Shown here: positions 18,553 through 26,510 of the stretch, one piece after another
How positions within the stretch are numbered: the first letter of the stretch is position 1
Layout: every line of letters starts with the position of its first letter
From: Streptococcus sp. 116-D4
GTDB lineage: Bacteria > Bacillota > Bacilli > Lactobacillales > Streptococcaceae
Assembly (NCBI RefSeq): GCF_009731465.1
Contig: NZ_AP021887.1
Span: 1,296,001-1,360,000 of the forward strand
DNA: 64,000 nucleotides
Direction of reading: 5' to 3'
The notes under the pieces: generated by a model
Databases searched by the model: none
Seen by the model: only the letters and a program-made list of their open reading frames with translations
Told to the model about the DNA's origin: nothing
Position numbers and translations under genes: made by a program

Positions 18553-19896
18553 TTAAAATGTTTGGCGTTTTGCTTTACGCTCTGCACGACCACGAGCGCG
18601 ATTTTCAGAGCGCTTAGTCTTGCGGCGTTTTTCATCAACCGCCCATTTAATTTTCTTCTTATAACCCGGTTTGACTTTTTTCTTTTTCTTTTTGACCAAA
18701 CCAATCATTTCGATGTCAAGCTTGTCTTGTTTTTTCTCACGGTTGGCACGACGATCACGGTCATAAGTATCTTGAAATTCCCCGTCTTTGACCATCTTAG
18801 GAGTAAACTTGATTCCCAATTTCTCCAACTCACGAATATCTGAGTCATCACTTGGCTGGTAAAGGGTAATAGCTGTACCTGGTAGGCCATTTCGTCCAGT
18901 ACGACCAACACGGTGAACAAAGAAAGATAAGTCTTGCGGAATAGCATCATTGATAACATGGCTGACACCTTCAATGTCAATTCCACGCGCGGCCAAATCC
19001 GTTGCGACAATGTACTCAAAATCCAAATTTTTCACCTGGTTCATGATACGTTTGCGCTCACGAGGGGCAATATCTCCATGAATCTTTGCCACCTTCAAAC
19101 CTTGAGCAGTCAGGTAAGAATGCAATTCATCAGCACGCGTTTTAGTGTTCACAAAAATCATTGCCAAATACGGTTGCATCAACTGAGTCAACTGGTAAAT
19201 TTGAGCATTCTTGTCACGTCCTTTAGTAGAAATCAACCAATTATCAATGGTATCAGAAATGACCGTTTTGGTCTTGATTTTCTCCATAACAGGATTTGAT
19301 AAGTATTTTTTCAAGAATGGTTGTAGTTTTTGTGGGATAGTCGCTGAGAAGACCATGAATTGCAAGTCTTTTGGAAGACTTCCAGCAATCTTATCAACAG
19401 TTTCTAAGAATCCCATATCCAAGGTCATATCTGCCTCATCGACCACAAAGGTCTTAGCCTTGTGAATAGCTAGGTCACCAGACTTAACCAAGTCATAAAT
19501 ACGGCCTGGTGTTCCAATAACAATATGAGGCTGGTTGTTTGCCAATTTTTCAATTTGGCGAGCCTTATCAGTACCACCCACGTAATTAACCACACGAACT
19601 TCCGTTTCTGAGTGGGCTGCAATCTGACGAGCTGCTTGATAAATCTGAGTAGCCAACTCACGGCTCGGTGCAGTAATCACTGCCTGTACACTATCACTAG
19701 CTTCATCTAATTGCTGGAAAATCGGCAACAAGAAAGTATGAGTCTTACCTGAACCTGTTTTTGATTCACCGACTAGGTCACGACCTGCCAAAACAATAGG
19801 AATCAACTTATCTTGAACCTCTGTAGGAGTTGTAAATTTCAACTCCTCCAAGGCTTCTTCTATATATTTTTTAAACTTAAATTTCGTAAATGACAT
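18553..19896 (-). CDS. DEAD-box ATP-dependent RNA helicase (CshB-like)
   Basis: This 447-residue RNA helicase has the Q motif (F..PTEVQDKLIP), Walker A SKTGSGKT, DEAD (VVDEADMTLD), SAT (FSATIP), and motif VI HRVGRTGR all in order. The last about 90 residues form a basic Lys/Arg tail (KKKKKKVKPGYKKK; RGRAERKAKRQ) suited to RNA binding. The order and tail resemble CshB of Firmicutes, used in RNA processing and cold adaptation. Monocistronic. Confidence 0.9.
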   Translation of the reverse strand: MSFTKFKFKKYIEEALEELKFTTPTEVQDKLIPIVLAGRDLVGESKTGSGKTHTFLLPIFQQLDEASDSVQAVITAPSRELATQIYQAARQIAAHSETEVRVVNYVGGTDKARQIEKLANNQPHIVIGTPGRIYDLVKSGDLAIHKAKTFVVDEADMTLDMGFLETVDKIAGSLPKDLQFMVFSATIPQKLQPFLKKYLSNPVMEKIKTKTVISDTIDNWLISTKGRDKNAQIYQLTQLMQPYLAMIFVNTKTRADELHSYLTAQGLKVAKIHGDIAPRERKRIMNQVKNLDFEYIVATDLAARGIDIEGVSHVINDAIPQDLSFFVHRVGRTGRNGLPGTAITLYQPSDDSDIRELEKLGIKFTPKMVKDGEFQDTYDRDRRANREKKQDKLDIEMIGLVKKKKKKVKPGYKKKIKWAVDEKRRKTKRSENRARGRAERKAKRQTF

Positions 19897-19994
19897 AATA
19901 TCCTCGATTCTATCTATCTTATCAATTATACCACATTTTATTCCATTTCAGTAGTCTCACTCATAGAGCTTACTTTCAGTAGCTTATCTAATCA

Positions 19995-20026
19995 GAAAAA
20001 GGCTGGAACTTCGTGATTCCAACCTC
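19995..20026 (-). terminator. Terminator of the EEP-family gene
   Basis: The minus-strand hairpin GAGGTTGGAATC / GTTCCAGCC is followed by TTTTTC, eleven bases after the stop at 20037. Confidence 0.7.
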
Positions 20027-20036
20027 TTTTCAGTCC

Positions 20037-20852
20037 TTATTTCCAGTTTAAAATAGCATTCAAGCCAAAGTGGTCACTGACTTGCGGACTCTTATTACCA
20101 TTAAATACGACATGTAAATTTTCCACCGCTAATTCTTTTGTAGTAAAAACATAGTCGATTCGAAGGGGTTCTGTGTTCCCTTTCCAGCCATCAATTTCTG
20201 GTGGAACAGTGTAGCTACCACTTTTCTCTTGAGCAACTTCAAATGCGTCTTGTAAGCCTAATGGACTAGCTAAAATAGCTTGGTAGCCTTCCTGACCAGC
20301 TGGATTGTTGAAATCTCCAGCCAGCAAAAGTGGCTTGTTCAATTCTTTCAATACAGCCTCAAATCGTGCCCATTCTTCTTGGAAACCTTTATCCCACCAA
20401 GAAAGGTGGACACTGGCAACTGCAAGATCCTTGCCGTCAACTACAGTTTCAGCCAAGGCAACGCGGCGAGTATGATAGTCAGTTGGATCATCCACATCTG
20501 AAACCAAAATTTCTCTTGCTTCAATAGGTGTTTTAGACAAGATCGCCACACCTTCATGGTAGCGGTCATAACCGATATGGTTATAGGCCCAAGTCCAGTA
20601 GTAATCTTTCCCTTGCTCTGACAACTTTTCAACCAAGAGTCTAACATAGTGGTCTTGATGAATAGGTTCAGCTGCTGGCAAAGCTTGATAGAAATCATTA
20701 ACTTCTACCTTAGGCGAGGTAATCTCCTGATTGATTTCTTGGAAACAAATCAAATCATAGTCTTTATCAAGAATATCTTCAAGCAAGAGCTGGAATTTTT
20801 CTTCAGCTTCTTTTTCCATCCAGCTATGAGTATTGAGTGTTAAAAATTTCAT
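20037..20852 (-). CDS. Endonuclease/exonuclease/phosphatase family hydrolase
   Basis: This 271-residue hydrolase of the EEP (DNase I-like) fold has the metal-binding FQEINQE (about 36-42), VASVHLSWWD, LAGDFNNPAG (D/N pair) and the C-terminal SDHFGLNA motif. There is no signal peptide, so it acts in the cytoplasm. Whether the substrate is nucleic acid, a phosphoinositide-like molecule or another phosphodiester cannot be told. It stands alone between two terminators, co-directional with ptsG upstream. Confidence 0.85.
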   Translation of the reverse strand: MKFLTLNTHSWMEKEAEEKFQLLLEDILDKDYDLICFQEINQEITSPKVEVNDFYQALPAAEPIHQDHYVRLLVEKLSEQGKDYYWTWAYNHIGYDRYHEGVAILSKTPIEAREILVSDVDDPTDYHTRRVALAETVVDGKDLAVASVHLSWWDKGFQEEWARFEAVLKELNKPLLLAGDFNNPAGQEGYQAILASPLGLQDAFEVAQEKSGSYTVPPEIDGWKGNTEPLRIDYVFTTKELAVENLHVVFNGNKSPQVSDHFGLNAILNWK

Positions 20853-20863
20853 GCTTTTCTCCT

Positions 20864-20896
20864 AAAACAAGAGGTTGGAAAACAGCTTCCAACCTC
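20864..20896 (-). terminator. Terminator of ptsG
   Basis: The perfect 9-bp inverted repeat GAGGTTGGA / TCCAACCTC is followed on the minus strand by TTGTTTT. Confidence 0.75.
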
Positions 20897-20903
20897 AAGT
20901 ATA

Positions 20904-23084
20904 TTACAATTCTACTTTAGCAACTGCTGTTTTAGCTGCCAGAGAACCTGTTTGTTCTAATTTAACAGATTTGATAGCATCAGCATTTGTGAAGACAACC
21001 ACTGTTGAAGTTTCACGACCTGCTGCACGAATCGCATCCAAGTCAGCTGTGACAAGCTGATCACCTGCCGCGACTTTTTGTCCTTCAGTTACATGAACTG
21101 TAAATGGTTTTCCTTCAAGACTGACTGTGTCTAAACCAATGTGAACCAATACTTCAAGACCTGCTTCAGTCACAAGACCAAGAGCGTGTTTTGTAGGGAA
21201 GATACTTGATACAGTACCTGAAACTGGAGATACGATATTTCCATTTGCTGGTTCTACCGCAAATCCATCACCCATCATTTTTTGAGAAAATACTGGATCT
21301 TTTACTTGTTCCAAAGCAACAACTTGACCGTCTGCTACTGAGTAAACTACCTCAGTAAGACCTTTAAAGTGAACAGTGTTTTGTTGCGCTTCAGTCATTT
21401 GACTTGGAAGAGTTTCAGGAATGATTTCACCTGAGTCAAGGATATCTTGGATATCAGATTTCAATACATCAGCTTTTGGACCGTAGATAGCTTGAACCCC
21501 TTGTCCTTTCATGACAAGGCCCATAGCTCCTTCAGCTTTCCATTGTTCTGCATCACCAACTCTATCAGCATCTTTTACAGTTACACGAAGACGAGTCATA
21601 CATGCATCAACATCAACGATGTTTGCACGTCCACCAAGAAGGTTAATAATGTTTACAGCTTGAGAGCCTGCTGCAACTTTCACTTCGCTACTAGCTTCTT
21701 CTGAACCTTCAGCAGTTTCGTAGTTTCCGTTACGTCCTGGAGTTGCATAGTTGAATTTTTGAATCATGAAGTTTGCGATAAAGTACATGATCACAGCAAA
21801 GAGAACAGTTACCCAAACGAAGTTAATGATATCCATACCAAGACCAGCATTGAAAGCTAGTGGAGTACGAGTCAAGAATTCGATTGAACCGAATGAGTGC
21901 ACACGAAGGTTCACAATATCAGCCATAGCGAAGGCAGCACCTTGAACAAGTGAGTAAACAAGATAAAGAGGTGTTGCGACGAACATGAACATGTATTCGA
22001 TTGGTTCAGTTACCCCTGTCAAGAATGTTGCAAGAGCTGTTGCAATCATCATACCTTTGTATTTATGTTTCTTGTCAGCATCAACATTACGGTAGATTGC
22101 CACGATCACACCCATCAAGATACCAAATGAACCAATCATTTGTCCAACTTTGAAACGAGCTGGGTGAACAGTATCTAACAACGTTTGGTAGTGACTTGCA
22201 TCTGTACTTTTAAGGTTAACAAGGTCTGTTACCCATGCAAGCCAAAGTGGATCTTGACCAAATACCTGAGTTCCTTTTGCTGCACCAGTTAACACATCAT
22301 AAGTACCACCAAGAGCTGTATAGTTCATTGGGATAGTCAACATGTGGTGAAGTCCAAATGGCAAGAGCAAACGTTCCAAAGTACCATACAAGAATGGTGC
22401 GAGAACAGGTGCTGTTTCTTGTGAATTCGCAATCCAGATACCGAAATTATTGATACCTGTTTGAACTACTGGCCAGAAAGCAGCAAGTACGATTGCAGCG
22501 ATTGCTGAACGAAGAATAACGACAAACGGTACAAAACGTTTTCCGTTAAAGAATGAAAGTGCATCAGGAAGTTTACGGAAGTTGTAGTATTTGTTGTAGG
22601 CAGTTGCCCCTACGAAACCTGAGATAATCCCTACAAATACCCCCATGTTAAGGGCTGGTGCCTCAAGTACGCTAATGAAGTAATCAGAAACCTTGATAGA
22701 GTTACCAAAAAGTGTTGATACCATTGCGTTAGGATCTTTCAACATATCACTGCTTACACTAAAGATTGTACCAGTGATACGGTTAATTAAGATGAAGGCA
22801 AGACCAGCGGCGAAAGCACCACCAGCGCGTTCTTTAGCCCAGCTTCCTCCAATTGCTAGGGCAAACAAAATGTGAAGGTTACCGATAACCCCCCAACCAA
22901 TTTGCTCAAGGATTCCTCCTGTAATTACTAGAGGGGCAAGATTTGGGTCAATCAATGCAAGCGACTTACCGATTGAAATCATCAATCCAGCCGCTGGCAT
23001 AACAGCGATAACCACCATCAAAGCCTTACCGAATTTTTGCCAAAACTCGAAAGACAAGACATTTTTGAATGTATCTTTCATCAT
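20904..23084 (-). CDS. ptsG: PTS glucose/maltose-type transporter, EIICBA
   Basis: This 726-residue phosphotransferase permease imports and phosphorylates a hexose, most likely glucose. The IIC domain (about residues 1-420) has 8-10 membrane spans and the GVTEPIEY motif; the IIB domain carries the phospho-Cys in VDACMTRLRVTV (about 497); the IIA domain carries the phospho-His in EVLVHIGLDTV (about 650). It is a complete single-chain EIICBA. A cre-like palindrome lies between promoter and gene, implying CcpA control. Confidence 0.9.
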   Translation of the reverse strand: MMKDTFKNVLSFEFWQKFGKALMVVIAVMPAAGLMISIGKSLALIDPNLAPLVITGGILEQIGWGVIGNLHILFALAIGGSWAKERAGGAFAAGLAFILINRITGTIFSVSSDMLKDPNAMVSTLFGNSIKVSDYFISVLEAPALNMGVFVGIISGFVGATAYNKYYNFRKLPDALSFFNGKRFVPFVVILRSAIAAIVLAAFWPVVQTGINNFGIWIANSQETAPVLAPFLYGTLERLLLPFGLHHMLTIPMNYTALGGTYDVLTGAAKGTQVFGQDPLWLAWVTDLVNLKSTDASHYQTLLDTVHPARFKVGQMIGSFGILMGVIVAIYRNVDADKKHKYKGMMIATALATFLTGVTEPIEYMFMFVATPLYLVYSLVQGAAFAMADIVNLRVHSFGSIEFLTRTPLAFNAGLGMDIINFVWVTVLFAVIMYFIANFMIQKFNYATPGRNGNYETAEGSEEASSEVKVAAGSQAVNIINLLGGRANIVDVDACMTRLRVTVKDADRVGDAEQWKAEGAMGLVMKGQGVQAIYGPKADVLKSDIQDILDSGEIIPETLPSQMTEAQQNTVHFKGLTEVVYSVADGQVVALEQVKDPVFSQKMMGDGFAVEPANGNIVSPVSGTVSSIFPTKHALGLVTEAGLEVLVHIGLDTVSLEGKPFTVHVTEGQKVAAGDQLVTADLDAIRAAGRETSTVVVFTNADAIKSVKLEQTGSLAAKTAVAKVEL

Positions 23085-23109
23085 TCAAATCTCCTTTATT
23101 TTTATTTAG

Positions 23110-23134
23110 GCAAACGTTTTACGAAAACGTTTGC
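23110..23134. promoter_or_regulatory. cre-like palindrome of ptsG
   Basis: GCAAACGTTTT-3 nt-AAAACGTTTGC, an 11-bp-arm palindrome with the AAACGTTT core of CcpA sites, lies 26 bp upstream of the ptsG ATG and downstream of its -10. Confidence 0.7.
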
Positions 23135-23149
23135 ACTTTTTATATTTCA

Positions 23150-23177
23150 ATTATACCACTTTAATTTTTTTTGTAAA
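23150..23177 (-). promoter_or_regulatory. Promoter of ptsG
   Basis: TTTACA (23172-23177), a 16-bp spacer and TATAAT (23150-23155) on the minus strand. Confidence 0.75.
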
Positions 23178-23222
23178 GGCTTTTATAAAAAAAAGTAGAC
23201 TTTTTTCTAAAATTTTTGTAGT

Positions 23223-23246
23223 AAAAAAGGAGATAGTAAAATCTCC
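23223..23246 (-). terminator. Terminator of prfB-ftsE-ftsX
   Basis: The minus-strand hairpin GGAGAT-TTTACT-ATCTCC is followed by TTTTTT, 20 bp after the ftsX stop. Confidence 0.8.
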
Positions 23247-23268
23247 TCAAATGTACTTCTATTTTATT

Positions 23269-24195
23269 TTAGATTTTCAAGAATCGGCGCATAGAAATTC
23301 CTGATCCAATTGAACCGATAAAAATGCCAAGCACAAATAATAAAGCAATCATCAGTGGGCTGAATACCTCTGGTGATATCATTGAAAGGTTCTGACCGAC
23401 TAATGACTTATTAACCGATTGGTAAACCATTTGATATACAATGAACACCAGAGCTGATGGAAGTGTTGCTCCAAATAAACCAATGAAGGCACCTTCAAGT
23501 AAGAAAGGTCCGCGAATATAGCCATTCTTAGCACCTACTAAACGCATGATTTGAATTTCACGGCTACGTGAAATAATGGTGATACGAATAGTATTAGAAA
23601 TCAAGAAGACTGCAATAAAAATCAATAATCCCGCTATAAATAGACCCCAGACACGAATAAAGGCAGCTAACTTAAACAAGCGTTCTGTATTGGCACCACC
23701 ATCTTGAACTTCTGATACCCCTTCAATTTTCTTAGCCTCTTCTGCTACTGTCTTGACATCACTTGGTGTATTTGTATCTACTATATAAGCATCATAGAGA
23801 GGATTGGCATCACCTTCAAAGATTTTCCAGTTTTCCCCCATTGTTTCTGTCAACTTTTCATATTGTTCTTCTTTACTTGAAAAAGTGACATTCTTAACGG
23901 TTGGCATACCTTTCAAAGCATCATATACCTTATGGTAGTCGTTATTTGTAACTGTTTGGCCTTCTTTTTCAATCGTCTCACTATTATCAGCTACGTCTTT
24001 ACGAATATATACCACTACTCTGACATTATTTTCAATATCTGAAGCTAATTTAGCCGTATTAAAGATGACAGATGCAAATATTGCAACCAAGGTCAAAGTA
24101 ATCATAACCGAACTGACAGCAGCTACTGTCATCCAGCCATTTCGTTTCAAACTTTTTAATGATTCAAATAAATGACGAAAAAATCTATTAATCAT
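23269..24195 (-). CDS. ftsX: Cell-division protein FtsX
   Basis: FtsX is the membrane half of the FtsEX complex that activates peptidoglycan hydrolases (PcsB in streptococci) at the septum. The 308 residues have four membrane spans: one near residues 24-48, then an extracellular domain (about 50-165), and three toward the C-terminus. The start MINRFFRHLFESL at 24195 overlaps the ftsE end by eight bases; an ATG nine bases earlier (24204) is also possible, with AAGGAG between them. It is the last gene of prfB-ftsE-ftsX. Confidence 0.93.
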   Translation of the reverse strand: MINRFFRHLFESLKSLKRNGWMTVAAVSSVMITLTLVAIFASVIFNTAKLASDIENNVRVVVYIRKDVADNSETIEKEGQTVTNNDYHKVYDALKGMPTVKNVTFSSKEEQYEKLTETMGENWKIFEGDANPLYDAYIVDTNTPSDVKTVAEEAKKIEGVSEVQDGGANTERLFKLAAFIRVWGLFIAGLLIFIAVFLISNTIRITIISRSREIQIMRLVGAKNGYIRGPFLLEGAFIGLFGATLPSALVFIVYQMVYQSVNKSLVGQNLSMISPEVFSPLMIALLFVLGIFIGSIGSGISMRRFLKI

Positions 24196-24880
24196 CGTAT
24201 CCATATTCTCCTTTAGCTTCGTCACGAACGACACGGCCATTTTCAATGGCAATGACACGGTGGCGTAAGGTATTTACAATCTGACTATTATGGGTAGCCA
24301 TCAAGACAGTTGTACCTTGGAGATTGATGCGTTCCAACAAATTCATAATTTCCCATGAATTATCTGGGTCCAAGTTTCCTGTTGGCTCATCCGCAATCAA
24401 TACTTTGGGATTGTTTACAATGGCACGAGCAATCGCAATCCGTTGTTGTTCTCCACCTGAAAGTTCATTTGGGAAAGAACGAACCTTATGCTTCAATCCA
24501 ACCAAGTCTAAAACTTCCATAACACGTTTTTTGATATTACGGCGACTTTCACCAATAACTTCCATTGCATAGGCAATGTTTTCATAAACCGTTTTCTTTG
24601 GCAACAGTTTATAGTCTTGGAATACTACCCCAACGCTACGACGTAGAAGTGGAATATCTTTCTTCTTGATTTTTACTAGATTAAAATTTGCTACAGTTAA
24701 GTTTCCTTTTTCGATTTTTACTTCGCGATACAAGGCACGAATAAAGGTTGATTTTCCGGCTCCTGAAGGACCTACAATATAGACAAATTCTCCGGGTTCA
24801 ACAGTGACTGAGACACCTCGCAAAGCTGTCGTTCCGTTATCATACTTTTTGACGACATCTCTCATTTCAATGATTGACAT
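24188..24880 (-). CDS. ftsE: Cell-division ATP-binding protein FtsE
   Basis: This 230-residue ABC ATPase powers FtsX. Walker [11 protein letters not shown], the signature LSGGEQQRIAIARA, Walker B VLIADEPTGNLD and the H-loop ATHN are intact. The ATG at 24880 follows GAAAGG. It overlaps ftsX by eight bases and lies 17 bp after the prfB stop. The C-terminus EYGYDD is short, as expected for FtsE. Confidence 0.95.
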   Translation of the reverse strand: MSIIEMRDVVKKYDNGTTALRGVSVTVEPGEFVYIVGPSGAGKSTFIRALYREVKIEKGNLTVANFNLVKIKKKDIPLLRRSVGVVFQDYKLLPKKTVYENIAYAMEVIGESRRNIKKRVMEVLDLVGLKHKVRSFPNELSGGEQQRIAIARAIVNNPKVLIADEPTGNLDPDNSWEIMNLLERINLQGTTVLMATHNSQIVNTLRHRVIAIENGRVVRDEAKGEYGYDD

Positions 24881-24897
24881 ATGAGTTCCTTTCTATC

Positions 24898-25993
24898 TTA
24901 GCTGATTCGCCACTTGAGATAGGCATCGATAAAACCATCTAGGTCTCCGTCCATAACCTTATCTACTTGCGCAACTTCAAAGCTAGTTCGATGGTCTTTT
25001 ACCATGGTATATGGCGTGAAAACATAAGAACGAATTTGGCTTCCCCATGTGATTTCCTTTTTCTCACCTTTGAGGGAATCAACTTCCGCTGCTTTCTTTT
25101 CTTGCTCCATTTGGTATAGCTTTGCCTGCAACATTTTCATGGCACGATCTCTATTTCCATACTGGGTACGATCAACCGTTGATTGGACGACAGTTCCAGT
25201 TGGAATGTGGGTTAAACGTACACCTGTTGAAACCTTGTTGACGTTTTGTCCACCAGCACCACCTGAACGGAAGGTATCCATCTTGATGTCATCTTCCCGG
25301 ATTTCCACTTCAATGGTATCGTCCAACTCAGGCATCACTTCTACGGATGTGAAAGAGGTATGGCGACGTTTAGCAGAGTCAAATGGTGAGATTCGCACCA
25401 AGCGGTGAACACCCATTTCTGACTTGAGAAGACCATAGGCATTAGGCCCTTCAAATGATAGGGTTACTGACTTGATACCAGCTTCATCTCCTGCTTGGTA
25501 ATCCAAAACTTCTACTTTAAAGCCTTTGGCATTTCCATAGCGAGTGTACATACGAAGGAGCATATCACCCCAATCCTGTGCCTCAGTCCCACCCGATCCT
25601 GGATGGATTTCTAAGATGGCATTATTATGGTCATAAGGTTCTGATAAGAGAAGGGTCATCTCGTAACTGGCCATCATCTTATCAAGTTCGGCTAACTGCG
25701 TTACCAATTCTTCATGCACCGACTCATCTTCAGCTAAAAAGTCTAATAAAATTTCGACTTCATCCTGCAACTCTTCCATTTTGTGGAAGGTGTTGTAGGT
25801 GTTTTTTAATTCATTTAATTCTTGCGACGTTTTTTGGGCCGCGATATTATCGTTCCAAAAATCAGGTTCTGTCATCTTGTTTTCCAAGATAGCAATCTCT
25901 TCTTCTAAACCTTCGAGGTCAAAGAGACCCCCTAAAAGAAGCTAATTTTTCACGATTTGAGTCAATTTTCTGACGAATTTCTGAAATATCCAT
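24898..25993 (-). CDS. prfB: Peptide chain release factor 2, with programmed +1 frameshift
   Basis: RF2 ends translation at UGA and UAA. The gene starts at 25993 ([15 protein letters not shown]) and meets an in-frame UGA as codon 25 (25919-25921), inside AGGGGG-TCT-CTT-TGA-C. This is the classical autoregulatory RF2 frameshift site: a Shine-Dalgarno-like AGGGGG, slippery CTT and UGA followed by C. A +1 shift resumes at GAC ([12 protein letters not shown]), giving 364 residues in all. The GGQ motif ([12 protein letters not shown]) for peptidyl-tRNA hydrolysis and the SPF stop-codon motif (ISPFDSA) are present. It is first in an operon with ftsE-ftsX. Confidence 0.96.
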
Positions 25994-26066
25994 AAGTACT
26001 CCTTTTTGATATCATTTCATTATACCATAATCTCTTATTTCTTTCCATCATTTTCTCTACTCTCCT

Positions 26067-26510
26067 TTGAACTTGACCAATAAAGAGATTCTAGACAAGC
26101 TTTTGAGCTATTCAGAAGACTTAAAACACCACTATCAGATCTATCAGCTCTTGCTTTTTCACTTTCAGAACAAAGACCCTGAGAAATTTTTCGGACTCAT
26201 TGAGGACAATCAAAAGCAGGTTCATCCTATTTTTCAGACTGTCTTTAAAACCTTTCTAAAGAACAAAGAGAAAATCATCAACGCCCTTCAACTACACTAT
26301 TCTAACGCCAAATTAGAAGCAACCAATAATCTCATCAAACTTATCAAACACAATGCCTTTGGATTTCGGAACTTTGAAAACTTCAAAAAGAGGATTTTTC
26401 GCTCTGAACATCAAAAAAGAAAGGACGAATTTCGTCCTTTCTTTAGCTTAGCTTTTTTCAATCATTTACAGTTGATAGATAGCCAAGACTTTCAGTTTTT
26501 AGTCTTCTTT
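26067..26510 (+). pseudogene. ISL3-family transposase remnant (C-terminal part, frameshifted)
   Basis: The translation contains the C-terminal signature of ISL3-type (IS1167-like) transposases: a helical stretch, then NAKLEATNNLIKLIKHNAFG and FRNFENFKKRIF. The catalytic N-terminal two thirds are missing. After KRIF the frame changes: reading in another frame restores ALNIKKERTNFVLS, so a small deletion is present at about 26400. It ends next to, and overlaps, the 3' end of the adhesin gene. No complete inverted terminal repeats were recognised. It is not functional. Confidence 0.75.
26408..26445 (-). terminator. Likely terminator of the adhesin gene, inside IS remnant
   Basis: A strong inverted repeat AAAGAAAGGACGAA / TTCGTCCTTTCTTT, followed on the minus strand by TTTTTT, lies about 55 bp after the adhesin stop. 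It is formed by transposase coding sequence. Confidence 0.65.
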
